Shown: in pieces, positions 27,143-36,675 of the stretch
How the letters are laid out: every line of letters starts with the position of its first letter
Position numbering within the stretch: position 1 is the stretch's first letter
Assembly: GCF_015291725.1 (NCBI RefSeq)
Contig: NZ_CP030038.1
Span: 6,747,001-6,811,000, forward strand
Source: Bradyrhizobium sp. CCBAU 51765
GTDB taxonomy: Bacteria; Pseudomonadota; Alphaproteobacteria; Rhizobiales; Xanthobacteraceae
DNA: 64,000 bases
Direction of reading: 5' to 3'
Position numbers and translations under genes: made by a program
Notes under the pieces: model-generated
Told to the model about the DNA's origin: nothing
The model's input: the letters and a program-made list of their open reading frames with translations, nothing else
The model's database searches: none

Positions 27143-28279
27143 TGTTCAGACCCTCGTGCCTGAAAAGCAAACTCTGCCGGCGCTCGCTCGATTGAGCGAA
27201 ACAAGCCAGCCGGGGGATCACATGGACAGCCGCTCCCGTGCAAAGTATCAAAACAAGACTTTTGTGTAGCACTCATGAGTTTAGTCCGTTCGGTTCGATT
27301 GATCGGCGGGATCACCAAAAGATAACTGCAATCGCCCCCTCGATTGCTCGACAGTTAAAACGACGTCAAGCGGCAGCTCAATCAAACGAACATCGATTGC
27401 GGATATGGGAAGGTTGGAAAGAACTATACGGACGTTTGCCGAAGACCGCCGCCGCTACAGGAAGGCTATTACGTGTAGTCATAAGTCGCCGTTGCTGGGG
27501 CATTGAAGCCGTAAATGCGACATGCACCTCGCTGAATATTCGGCATACCGGCGAGCGCGGCAAAGAAGCAGCCCACATCGCGGACATCTCACTTGGCGAC
27601 GCGCAGCTATCTTGTCAGCGTGCATCGATCCTAACGCAACTTTGCCATGCATACTGCCGTTGGTCCAAGACACTGAGCCATAGCTCCGGCCAACCTGTTG
27701 TTCGCAAGCCCATCCGTCCGAACTATACCAAGTGTTTGATTTACCTGCTCTTACGGCACTGCCGCCCCCTAATCGGCGCTAAGGACGGTTGTAAAGGACG
27801 GAACCCGGCTTAAGATGGCTGATCCAGCAAGCGCGCTTGGCCGCATCTATACTGACGGAAACGAGATTGTCCGGCCGATCACATGGGAGGACCATTGTGT
27901 TGGGCATCACTGGCCCATGGTGGACGATCCTGATGGCGGTGACCTATTTGGGCAGAGAAAAAGGGTTGTACCGGCCAATCTGGTGTCACGATTGATGCAC
28001 GTCGCCCCTTCCTTCGTGACGACCCACTCAAAGTTGCTAGAGAAAAACGGTTGCTGCGGCATAAGTCCTCCGCAAACGATGACCGGATCCTGCAGATGTC
28101 GCTGATGGCCAAAACGCGCAAGCATCTCGCGACTTTGGCGCCACGACAGACAGCGCAGGATGAGCTCACTTTTGATGAAAGCGGCATTGACCGATCAAGC
28201 GAGTTCATTGCCAAGGCTGCTACAATGAGACATCGCCTGGAATGGGCCCGCTCTGGCATTCAGAAGACCAAACGCACGA
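27143..28279. other. Stretch without a recognised gene
   Basis: Frames of up to 191 codons (27238-27813, plus) and 96 codons (27815-28105, plus) occur, but neither shows a domain, a good ribosome binding site or recognisable family sequence. I treat the interval as unassigned. Confidence 0.35.
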
Positions 28280-28288
28280 TTGTCAGAG

Positions 28289-28534
28289 ATGGACTCGCTA
28301 ACCATAAGTCTCCCATTCTTCGAATATGTCTTGAAGCAGCGCGGTCGAAGGTGGTTGTGGTCCGTTCACAACGCCGACGGCGCGCAGGTGATGACGGGTT
28401 CAGGACGTAACCGCTCCGCCGCCATCTACCAAGGTAACAGAGCGCTTTTTCAATTGCTGCTGAGCGCGCCATATCGCCTCGGAGCTCGAGCTATCCGACA
28501 GGCTCGGCGAGGTCGTCTTACGCCCAAACTTTAG
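28289..28534 (+). CDS. Small hypothetical protein
   Basis: About 81 residues, with RGRRWLWSVHNADGAQVM followed by GRNRSAAIYQGNRALFQLLL and SAPYR. This pattern recalls small conserved proteins of Bradyrhizobium with an aromatic RRWxWxV core strand, then an ALFxLL helix. No function is known to me. An alternative ATG lies at 28280. Pseudogene status cannot be excluded because both flanks are degenerate. Confidence 0.45.
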   Translation: MDSLTISLPFFEYVLKQRGRRWLWSVHNADGAQVMTGSGRNRSAAIYQGNRALFQLLLSAPYRLGARAIRQARRGRLTPKL

Positions 28535-28659
28535 CCGCGCGCCTACGACGCAGCTTTCGATTACCCACATTTCCAGCAGCTTCGATTCTTTAAGCCACGC
28601 ACTTAGCAAGTCGTGCAACCCGCTCCAGGGCAGATTTCCTTAGCTCTGTAGTCAGAACT

Positions 28660-28866
28660 TTAGGGGCTTTCAAGGATGAGAGCGGCGTCTCCGGGATCAA
28701 TTTCGTATATCATCTTCAAGGTCGCAGCGAGATCGGTATCACCCCGCCTCGGCGGACGCTCAGGAATGTCAGTGGACGCAATCGGATCAGACTGCGCATC
28801 AACCAGCAACAGCGACCAGTGACTGCCGCGCTGATCTCTATCCGTATTGCTGGCATTGCTTACCAT
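28660..28866 (-). pseudogene. Ulp1-like (C48) protease fragment, possible effector relic
   Basis: The frame begins VSNASNTDRDQRGSHWSLLLVD. The HWSLLLVD block with the preceding Asn/Asp-Thr-Asp-x-x-x-RG segment matches the catalytic-His region of the C48 SUMO-protease domains found in rhizobial effectors of the NopD type. The catalytic Asp and Cys regions do not follow: the frame turns into unrelated sequence and stops. If the identification is right, it is the remnant of a lost effector gene. Confidence 0.4.
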
Positions 28867-29658
28867 CCGCCTTGAGCCACCGCGCGTGAAATTCGTCCAT
28901 CATCTTCAAGGCAGTCAGGAGGTTTTTATTGTTCGGAAACAGCTCTGCAGCGCGCTTGATGCGTGAACGCTAACATGCAAGGGGCCCCAATTGCGCCAGC
29001 AGAAGAACGGTTATGATCGCGGCGTCTTTGTCGTAGACGAGAATAGTAAGGTCCGCCCAGACATCGCCGCAAAACGACTTCTCAAAATCGATCAGGCCTG
29101 AGGCGGATACGCCGGATGCTATTTGATGAGGGCATCGACTTTCGGCCGCAATGCATCATCGAGCCGCCTGTAAGCGATTGCGGCAACTCCATGTCGCCCA
29201 TATCCCGCCAGGCGTAAGCGGGACTGGCCAGCCCCATGAGGACGAAAACAATACCCGGGAACGCGCATGGCTTGGCTCCCCTTCCGCACAGCAATGGCTG
29301 GAAATAAAACCTCTCAAATCAGTCCGTGCTTCGTGCCGACGGGATCACTGCCTTGACGGAGACCAAACTGGCATTGATTCCTCAGAAAGGCACAAAGGTC
29401 TCTGACAGGCGATTTGGGACTTCAACGGGAATGACCATCGCCACGTGGGTCTGCTGTTTGCCCGCTCGAGGCAGCGAGCAACGCTTCTACAGCGCTGAAG
29501 GCAACAAAGTGGCCGGCGTGATCAATTGTACGGTCTACAAGGGTTTGCGAAAACTCCGACCTTTAAGAGCGACCGCGAAGGTCACATTTTCTTCGACAAC
29601 TCCGTGCTAACCATCGTCTGATTGTCCCGGCCGGATGTACGCTGTGGCATGACGGGAG
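28867..29658. other. Degenerate stretch without a recognised gene
   Basis: On the minus strand near 28870-28960 one frame gives LFPNNKNLLTALKMMDEFHARW, which looks protein-like but has no intact gene around it. A 70-codon minus-strand frame (29082-29294) has a signal-peptide-like start (VFVLMGLASPAYA) but no recognisable mature part. Both may be gene relics. Confidence 0.35.
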
Positions 29659-29683
29659 CCCCGGCTTTCATGCCGGGGTTTTT
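29659..29683 (+). terminator. Rho-independent terminator
   Basis: CCCCGGC, a 6-base loop, then GCCGGGG followed by TTTTT: a seven-pair GC stem with a U tract. No intact gene lies just upstream on this strand, so it may end a small RNA or a lost gene. Confidence 0.7.
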
Positions 29684-30340
29684 CGTTTCCATCGCGAGAA
29701 GTCCGCCGATTCACTTTGCGGAAGAGCGCCTTTCCGTATTTGCGCAAGAACAGGGCAGTGGCGGCCTCACAGCCTTCGTATGCCAACTTCCAATCCCAGC
29801 CTCCCCGGCGGGGGCCACCGCATGCGCGTGACAAATTGCAGTTTTGCGCAATGTCTACTTCCCTGGTGCTGTCGTGAGAGCGACCGGCATAGCCACCTTG
29901 CACCTCCCTAACCGTCACCCCGCGAGCATGGGCACGATGAGCGGATAACGTCCTGTTACCTGATCTTCTCCAGCCGTTGGTTGCCAGAGCGCATCAGGTG
30001 ATTTTCGAGGTGAGACGATGGACTTCGGCCCGCCTCCGATGAACATACTGGCGCAGCAATCGGTCCACCAGTCACCTAAAAGAAGGTGCGCAGCGTGGCG
30101 TCAAGTTAAGGTGATATTTGCTGTCCGACCCAGCTGCGCAGTGATCGGATTGCGGGATGCACGGCGGGAGATGCAATTTTCTGACTTGCTCTCGCGGAGT
30201 ATGAGCACGTCTTCCGTCGAGATCACGCCGGCAAGGCTCAAGTCTGCGTAGCAGACATACGCAAGCTGTCACTGCAATGATCCATCCAGCAATAAGTGTT
30301 CCACGAAGGCTTACGGGACAGTTACGATCACTCTGATCCC
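29684..30340. other. Stretch between terminator and nopM without a recognised gene
   Basis: Only short overlapping frames. None has a supported start or domain. Confidence 0.35.
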
Positions 30341-30370
30341 TCGTCAGCTTCTAGAAAGCTAAGCCTCTTA
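30341..30370 (+). promoter_or_regulatory. tts box (TtsI-binding promoter element)
   Basis: TCGTCAGCTTCTAGAAAGCT followed by AAGCCTCTTA matches the rhizobial tts-box consensus (GTCAGCTTnTCGAAAGCTnAnCC) with a single change in the centre. It lies 58 bp before the start codon of the NEL-domain effector. TtsI, the flavonoid-induced activator of type III secretion genes, binds this element. Confidence 0.88.
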
Positions 30371-30428
30371 GCGTGAACGTACTTATCCAGACCGGCGTTA
30401 GCTGCTCAGATCTGACTAGGAGAGTGGG

Positions 30429-32876
30429 ATGGATGCGTTTAATAATCTCAACCCATTCGAGACCCGTGTCGATCAGACGTACTACGATCGGCGGCAACAG
30501 CAGCAGGCCGACCAAGCCGGGTTTCAGCAGCACGTGAATGATTTGCGTCTTCACGGTCGCCTGCCTCCCAATCCAATTAGCCTCGGCGAGCCGCCCTGTG
30601 TTGCTTCGAACAGAGGTGCGGATCGTTTGGGAATGCCGCACGAGGATGTAGTCCGACAGGGCACCTCGCGGTCGCCGTCGGATTCGTTCGCCTGCTCTGA
30701 ACGAGACGATCAGCATGTGCTTTTTCCGGTCGCGGATCGCGACGGGCAGTTGTCGGATGGCAACTTCAGTCTGACAGATGATTGGCACGCCATGGATTCA
30801 GCTGCCGATTGGCCACCGTATAGTGTCGATCAGGAGGAGCATTCGTGGGCCGAGGCCGGTGATGTAGCGCCGGAGTCGTCAACATTCGCCGCGAATCGTT
30901 CCGAGCAAAATTTGGGGGCATCGATTCTGGGCCGACAGCCCCGGCCGGGCGATGGCAATACCTCTAGACTGACCCCGGCCGCAGCGCAGTGGACCATAGC
31001 CTTGCAAACGGGGGCTCCGAGGCGCGCAAGCGGTCAGACGCATGAAGAACCTGTCTTCAGCGAGTCGCGGCTTAACCAGATCCTGGATGGTTGGGCCGAA
31101 GAGGAAGGGCAGTCGCAAGACGAGAACCGCAAAGAGGCTGTAAGACGAATAAAAGCCTGGAGTGAGGCAGGCGACGTCTATGCAGGGCTGGAGCTCTTAA
31201 ATCTATCCCTGACGACACTGCCAGCCGCCCTTCCGCCTGGGCTTCAGTCGCTCAACGTGAGCGACAACGAGCTGGTGCACCTGCCTGACGCCCTCCCGTC
31301 TGGACTGCGGGCGCTCGGCGCCAGCGGCAACCGGTTGACCCGCCTGCCCGACACACTCCCTAACGGGCTTCAGTCACTTGCCATCGGGGGCAACCGGCTG
31401 ACCAGTCTGCCTGAAAACCTTCCAGAGGGGCTTTTGACGCTCGCGGTCGGCAGTAGCCGCTTGACCAGCCTGCCAGATACCCTGCCGGATGGGCTGCAGG
31501 ACCTCGACGTCCGTGGCAACCGGTTGACCAGACTGCCCGACGCCCTCCCCATCGGACTTCAGTCACTTGCCGTCGGCGGCAATCGGTTGACCAGCCTTCC
31601 CAACACACTCCCGCCTGAAATCCAAGAGCTCGAAGCCGATGGCAACCGGCTGACCAGCCTTCCCGACACACTCCCCGTCGAACTGCAGGTGCTCTTTGCG
31701 CGCGACAACCAGCTGGACAGTTTGCCCGAGACCCTCCCCCCCGACCTTCAGAGACTTCACGTCGGCGGCAACCGGCTGACCAGCTTACCCGACAATCTCC
31801 CCGTCGAACTGCAGGTGCTCGAGGCACGCAATAATCGGCTGAGCAGCTTGCCGCAGGCGCTGCTAACCCGGCTAGGTTTTGGGTGCATGGTTTATTTGGA
31901 GAATAATCCGCTGCCCGAGCGGGTGCGTACGAATTTGGCGGAAGCCCTCAATTCCCCGGGCTATGACGGCCCGCGGGTCTTCTTCTCGATGGGCGAGGGA
32001 CCGGCGGTGGATCAGGAACGGTCGCTCGCCGAGGTGGTAGCGGACTGGATGGACGGGGAGCCGAAGGTGATCGACGCCTGGCAAAACTTCGCCGGCGAAG
32101 CGGGGGCGCCGGAATACGCGCTCTTCCTCGATAGGCTACGGAACACCGTAAATTATGATAATCCTTATCTCCGGGAGGCCGTCGCCGAGGATCTGCAGCA
32201 GGCTGCGATCAGACCGCACTTGCGCGAGCAGTATTTTCAGTTGGCTTTCGGGGCGAGCGAGAGCTGCCAGGATCGCATCACTCTGACCTGGAACAGCATG
32301 CAGACCGCACGCCTGAACGCTGATGTCGAGGACGGGGCCTATGACAATCGGCTCGGCGAGCTCATCCAGAAGGCCCGGGTCTTGTTCCGCCTGGGCGCAC
32401 TCGAGCCGATTGCCCGTCAGAAGGTCAACTCACTCCAGTTCGTCGATGAGATCGAGGTCTATCTCGCCTATCAGGTCAAGCTACGTGACCGGCTGGACCT
32501 GCAGCTCATCGCTCCGGACATGCGGTTCTATGACATCTCGTACGTCACTGAGCATGACCTCACCGCAGCCGAGACGCAGGTGCGGAATGAGGAGGCGGCG
32601 GGGTTCGCCGATTTTATGGCAACTCGCTGGCAGCCCTGGGAAACGGTGGTGAGCCGGATTGCCCCCGACGCCCATGCAGAGATGCAGAACCGGCTCGCCG
32701 AGGCGATGGACGGGGAGTTTCCGAGCCGGCTCGAGCAGCGACTCGCCGACCATCACCTGACCGGAAACAGCGACGCCGAGTTGCAGTTCGGAGCCAAGAT
32801 CCGCGACGAGATCGCCCGCGAGATCAAGGGCGCACTGATGCGGCAGGTGCTCGCGGATCATGCGCTTGAGCTGTGA
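30429..32876 (+). CDS. nopM: NopM-family type III effector, LRR-NEL E3 ubiquitin ligase
   Basis: An 815-residue effector of the IpaH/SspH/NopM class. Residues 1-225 form a polar, Gln/Ser-rich, probably disordered secretion and translocation region. Residues about 250-490 hold about eleven leucine-rich repeats of 20 residues with the pattern LPxxLPxxLQxLxxxxNxLTS. Residues 520-815 form the NEL ubiquitin-ligase domain, with the nucleophile Cys613 in ESCQDRI. NEL enzymes form a thioester with ubiquitin and modify host proteins after delivery into the plant cell, and the LRR part selects targets and keeps the ligase inactive. A tts box 58 bp upstream places it under TtsI. Rhizobial NopM proteins vary greatly in length, and this is one of the longer forms. 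No frameshift or missing key residue is seen. Confidence 0.92.
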   Translation: MDAFNNLNPFETRVDQTYYDRRQQQQADQAGFQQHVNDLRLHGRLPPNPISLGEPPCVASNRGADRLGMPHEDVVRQGTSRSPSDSFACSERDDQHVLFPVADRDGQLSDGNFSLTDDWHAMDSAADWPPYSVDQEEHSWAEAGDVAPESSTFAANRSEQNLGASILGRQPRPGDGNTSRLTPAAAQWTIALQTGAPRRASGQTHEEPVFSESRLNQILDGWAEEEGQSQDENRKEAVRRIKAWSEAGDVYAGLELLNLSLTTLPAALPPGLQSLNVSDNELVHLPDALPSGLRALGASGNRLTRLPDTLPNGLQSLAIGGNRLTSLPENLPEGLLTLAVGSSRLTSLPDTLPDGLQDLDVRGNRLTRLPDALPIGLQSLAVGGNRLTSLPNTLPPEIQELEADGNRLTSLPDTLPVELQVLFARDNQLDSLPETLPPDLQRLHVGGNRLTSLPDNLPVELQVLEARNNRLSSLPQALLTRLGFGCMVYLENNPLPERVRTNLAEALNSPGYDGPRVFFSMGEGPAVDQERSLAEVVADWMDGEPKVIDAWQNFAGEAGAPEYALFLDRLRNTVNYDNPYLREAVAEDLQQAAIRPHLREQYFQLAFGASESCQDRITLTWNSMQTARLNADVEDGAYDNRLGELIQKARVLFRLGALEPIARQKVNSLQFVDEIEVYLAYQVKLRDRLDLQLIAPDMRFYDISYVTEHDLTAAETQVRNEEAAGFADFMATRWQPWETVVSRIAPDAHAEMQNRLAEAMDGEFPSRLEQRLADHHLTGNSDAELQFGAKIRDEIAREIKGALMRQVLADHALEL

Positions 32877-33243
32877 AGCGGCCGTCCACTCGGCGAGGAT
32901 TCCGGCGCGCCGAACGGGCTGTTCGTTGAACGTTATGCCGGCAGGATTAGGCACGTGGCAGTCACGAGGCGCGCAGAGGAGCTTCGACGACCGCTTGACG
33001 AGGAGCCCGCAGAGGAGCTTCAGGAATGGCGAGATGGATCACTTCACCTCGTCGGCTTTCGCGCAAGCCGAATTGCATTCAGAGCAGTTCTCTCAAGGAG
33101 AGCTTCGGCGAGTGCTGGATCATCTGGATGATGAAGCCGTGCCGTCGGCGGACCTCCGTCGCTTCAGAGGAGCTTCAGCGTCTGGAAAAACAATCGCATG
33201 ATGAGCTTCACGGACTAGGAGACAATCATCCTGCTGCGTCGGT
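32877..33243. other. Stretch after nopM without a recognised gene
   Basis: Contains several GAGGAGCTTC-like near-repeats (around 32975, 33010 and 33165) but no gene and no clear terminator. Confidence 0.35.
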
Positions 33244-33534
33244 TTAGCGCTGTAACCGGCGACGGTCGCCGGTGCGACGTAAAAGATGATGACCAAAGAG
33301 TCGGAGCCAAGTCCATGTCACGAGGGCGAGCGCGAGCTGGCCGATGCTGAACGTCACGGCGCCAGCGACGAGGGCGACAGCGATGCCGCCCAGAGCGCCG
33401 GCTCCCGTGTGGAAGGCCCAAAGACCAACCGTTACGCCGGCGAAGATGGGCAACGCGAAGACTGCAAGCATGAAGAGCAGCCACGCGAAAAAGCCTATGA
33501 CGAGGAAGACGAGCAGTGGTGCGAAGGTGATCAT
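33244..33534 (-). CDS. Small membrane protein
   Basis: A 96-residue protein with three hydrophobic segments: PLLVFLVIGFFAWLLFML, ALPIFAGVTVGLWAF, and GALGGIAVALVAGAVTFSIGQ. A short basic tail follows. Similar small proteins with the same GAGALGGI segment occur widely in rhizobia, which supports a real gene. Function is unknown, and no operon partner is visible. Confidence 0.68.
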   Translation of the reverse strand: MITFAPLLVFLVIGFFAWLLFMLAVFALPIFAGVTVGLWAFHTGAGALGGIAVALVAGAVTFSIGQLALALVTWTWLRLFGHHLLRRTGDRRRLQR

Positions 33535-33903
33535 GGCGGTGGGCTCCGTGAGTCATAGGTCTGACGGTTGCGCCTTTCACCACCACGGCGCGAGCGTGAG
33601 TATAACCGCAAATAGAAGCCGTCGGGAATGGCATCCGTCGGATGTTCTGCGACGCCTGCAAAGCGATGCACCCGATCCGATGACGTGGCCTTCTCGCGTC
33701 ATTGGCCTTCCGATGTCAGAACCCTGTTAATCGGCTCGGATCCAGAAATCACGTCCACTGGCTAAGGTGCTTGCATAAAACTCTTGAGCGGGCCCATAAG
33801 GCGTCAACGTTAGCTCGCACTCGAGGTCTGACTCAAGAACAGTAGTACAGAGACTCGTTATGAAGCCCGAAAAACATCGTGCGCATCGAAGGGACCTGAG
33901 ACG
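33535..33903. other. Upstream region of the chorismate mutase gene
   Basis: No gene seen. Contains GAAGGGACCTGAG just before 33904, a plausible ribosome binding site for the TTG-initiated gene. Confidence 0.35.
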
Positions 33904-34200
33904 TTGGAAGCTCCACCCGAATTGAATGCTCTTCGGAGCAGCATCGACAATCTGGACGCCGCCCTGATTCACATTCTCGCGGAACGCTTTAGGTGCACTC
34001 GAGAGGTGGGAAAACTAAAGGCTCGATTGCAAATTCCTGCTGCCGATCCAGGTCGGGAGGAGAGACAGACAGCAAGACTGCGTGCGCTCGCACAGGCCGC
34101 CAACTTTGACCCAGACTTTGCTGAGAAGTTCCTGGCCTTCATCATAACAGAAGTGATCCGGCATCATGATCTTGCTCGTGAAGAGATCGGTAAAGTGTAG
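33904..34200 (+). CDS. Chorismate mutase, AroQ class
   Basis: A 98-residue all-helical AroQ-type chorismate mutase, converting chorismate to prephenate on the way to Phe and Tyr. The family pattern is complete: LRSSIDNLDAALIHILAERF (helix 1), REVGKLKARLQIPAADPGRE, and the C-terminal helix FLAFIITEVIRHH. Active-site Arg and Lys residues are present (Arg10-type, REVGKLK and the GREERQ segment). It starts with TTG at 33904; no in-frame ATG is available upstream. There is no signal peptide, so it is cytoplasmic. It stands alone, without other aromatic-pathway genes, in a symbiosis-island setting. That raises the question of a role beyond housekeeping, such as feeding chorismate away from salicylate or supporting phenolic signals. 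Confidence 0.85.
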   Translation: MEAPPELNALRSSIDNLDAALIHILAERFRCTREVGKLKARLQIPAADPGREERQTARLRALAQAANFDPDFAEKFLAFIITEVIRHHDLAREEIGKV

Positions 34201-35080
34201 AATTGCCTCGTTCAGCATGCGACGCGCGGTCCGTAAAGCTTGACAAGCAAATCCTGCTTCGAAGGATGCGCTGCTACTACGCGGATGTGGACGACTATCC
34301 TTGCGTTGCGGGCGACTCGGTTTTCCTCTCCGCATACTCGGCCAGAGTTGAACCGGCGTCGGATCGACGCTTGGACGTTCTGCGGTAAGGTTCATGTGGG
34401 GGATCAAAGCGGTGCGCGGGTTAGTCTCACTAGCTCGCCGCAGAAGCATTGCGTCAATGCCTTCCGGCAGCAGTCTCGGCAACGGAGCGCCAGATCGGTG
34501 TTCCAAGCCGGCAAGTCTCGCGGGAGGCGCCAAGCCTCATCGTCGGCAGAGGCCTAAAGAAGGTCGAACGTCGGCCCAGTCAATTGATGAAGGCGCCGCA
34601 ACGCCGCTCAGTGGCGCGCCGGGTAAAGCGATCAGCCAATGAGTTCGGCCCAGCACCAAGACTGTCTCGCCGAATCTGAAAAAGCTGCTGGCCGAACGGA
34701 TGTTAGATTCGGACCTAGGAGTTCGTTTAAGACTGGTTAGATTCTCGGAAGCTAACGCGCCTAGAACTGGGCGCTTTGGCCCCATCGCCCGCGTCCGGAG
34801 ACGAGCGTTTCGGGGTTTCATCTTCGAGACAGGCCTATGGGCTAAGAGTATCTCTTCACTCGCGATCATACATCGCTAGCGGCCGTCGAAAGCGCCTTCC
34901 AAAAAACTTGATCAAAGATGAGGACGCGTGGGGGCCCGTTCCGCGACGTTGAAGGCCATCCAGCACGTACGTGAAAAACTCTCTCAGCGCGGATCGGCAA
35001 AGCTAATTTGCGACGAAGTTTCTACGACCAAAGAGGGCGGCCCGCAAGCCGCCCTACCGCCATTAGCCAATTGCTCAAAA
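34201..35080. other. Stretch without a recognised gene
   Basis: Frames here (for example 34015-34533 minus and 34537-34869 minus) lack domains and run through the chorismate mutase gene or each other. Nothing supportable was found. Confidence 0.35.
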
Positions 35081-35266
35081 TTACCGCTGATGTCCGAGTC
35101 CAATTCCGAGATTTAAGGCCTTCTGGCGCAGCGCGCCGGCGCTGCGTTTGGTCATTTTTGCTAACTTTATGACCGGGGTCCGAGCCTTCGAATGAACTTT
35201 GAGCTCTTTGATATCTGCCTTCGTCCACTCGCGCCGCTTGACGCGTTTCTTTGTTGCTTTTTTCAC
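35081..35266 (-). CDS. Small basic DNA-binding-like protein
   Basis: A 61-residue protein starting with GTG at 35266, eight bases after a good AAGGAG. The sequence runs VKKATKKRVKRREWT, then KADIKELKVHSKAR, then LAKMTKRSAGALRQKALNLG: a basic N-terminus followed by a SANT/Myb-like three-helix pattern. This type of tiny protein is common in rhizobia and is presumably nucleoid- or DNA-associated. Its exact function is unknown. Confidence 0.68.
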   Translation of the reverse strand: MKKATKKRVKRREWTKADIKELKVHSKARTPVIKLAKMTKRSAGALRQKALNLGIGLGHQR

Positions 35267-35929
35267 GATGAATGCTCCTTCTGAGAAGAGCGCTTGTAAC
35301 ATAGTTTTTTCGCAGCGACGACCGTAAAAAAAGAACAGTCATCGGAACTCGCGCCAGGTATTAGCTCGGTCATGCTTTCGGAAGACAACGTCTGGACTAG
35401 TGCAGCTGTGGAATTGTAAACTTCGTACAGACGCTGTGTAGAGAGGCTTCGTTACAATTGAATGCTCAATCCACGCCTTTCTATTCGAAACTAAGCACGT
35501 AGACTAACATGTTCTGGAATGAGCAAGCCAATCGCGATGAACCTGAACAGCTGCATCTCGGGGAGGTTCGTGATTTGTATTAAGCCTAGAGTGATCAAAC
35601 ATCGAGGCCCTGAGAACATCGGGGCGGTCTCTTGCTATGGTCACCTTATGACGATTAGCGCGCTTTATCTAAACGCCAGAGCTCCCTTGGGGCGTGCGCG
35701 AATACTAGATCGGTCGGGTCTTCGTGTCGGCCCTTCGGGCTCGGCTCAACGCGTTGGAGTGCACGAAGACATCAGCTCCTCCATTCCGTAGGTTGGATGA
35801 AGCCAGTGGCCATCAGCAAGGGATTGAGCGGCAAGCCGTCACGCCGATAGCCCTTGCGCGTGCTCAATCGCTTGCCGGGGAGCGCTTTCTGCGCGCGCTG
35901 GTTCGTAGCTGCGAAGACACCGGGGGCGG
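35267..35929. other. Stretch without a recognised gene
   Basis: Short frames only. No domain or regulatory element recognised. Confidence 0.35.
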
Positions 35930-36274
35930 CTACCCATCTTCGCGCTCTTGCGCGATCTCCCGCTTAACCTGACCCTGCATAGCACCCACATCCACCAATT
36001 CGAGCATTTCAAGAGTCTTCCTTCCCTCGTCGGTGATAATCCAGCACCCGGCCTCTCGCTCGATCAGCCTTTGGCCAAAAATATCGAGTTGGGGCGCTCG
36101 GCTCGCGATACGCTTCATACGCGCCGGCCACTCTGGGCCGCTGCTGTAATAAATGGCCAAATGCTGTTTAACGACTTCGATGCTCGCCCGTCCGTGTGCC
36201 TGGCCGGCAAGTATCTTCAGTATGGACAGCTGAAAACTCACGCGCGCACGCCATCGAGTCGGGGAAAAGTCCAT
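35930..36274 (-). CDS. Small winged-helix-like hypothetical protein
   Basis: About 114 residues from the ATG at 36274 (the frame extends to 36319). The sequence VSFQLSILKILAGQAHGRASIEVVKQHLAIYYSSG, then EWPARMKRIASRAP and the terminal GCWIITDEGRKTLEML, follows the pattern of a small winged-helix domain ending in a beta-wing (WxITDxGRxxL). Proteins like this are frequent in Bradyrhizobium genomes. Role and target are unknown. Confidence 0.58.
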   Translation of the reverse strand: MDFSPTRWRARVSFQLSILKILAGQAHGRASIEVVKQHLAIYYSSGPEWPARMKRIASRAPQLDIFGQRLIEREAGCWIITDEGRKTLEMLELVDVGAMQGQVKREIAQEREDG

Positions 36275-36456
36275 AATACTTATCGGAGGGAAGCCGCAGC
36301 GCCGTGCGCGGCTTTTCAAAAGAAACCTTGCGCCATAAGCCTAATGAAGCAGAATACCCGCCTGCCGTCGACGCGGTAAACAAGGTTCTCGACGGGATCG
36401 GCGAGATCCTTCCAGAAGTGTTTTGAAGAATGGGTCAGCGGAGATAGCCGCGTTGG

Positions 36457-36675
36457 CTACGCGTCTGACGAGGTCTCGACTGCCGTCTTCGACCGATTCG
36501 AGATCAGACTACGTCGGTGGTAACCGCGCTGTTGCACATCTTGGCGAATAACATCGCTCACTGAACGCACCGCCCGCTTCTTTCGCTTCCAACTGCCGGC
36601 CAACCCCGTAGGGATCGCAAACCCTCGCGGAACGACCAAAAGATCGCGTCTTCCGTTCACATAAATATCGAACAT
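36457..36675 (-). CDS. Small conserved rhizobial protein
   Basis: A 72-residue protein beginning MFDIYVNGRRDLLVVPRG, with a basic centre (WKRKKRAVR) and the segment DVIRQDVQQRGYHRRSL. The N-terminal strand-turn motif and the VQxxGYxxR segment recur in small proteins of unknown function in rhizobia. No signal peptide and no partner gene are visible. Confidence 0.55.
   Translation of the reverse strand: MFDIYVNGRRDLLVVPRGFAIPTGLAGSWKRKKRAVRSVSDVIRQDVQQRGYHRRSLISNRSKTAVETSSDA

Noticed and set aside
34865..34890. CGTCGAAAGCGCCTTCC as a tts box
   Set aside because: Only the CGAAAGC core matches. The GTCAGCTT half is absent and no gene follows.
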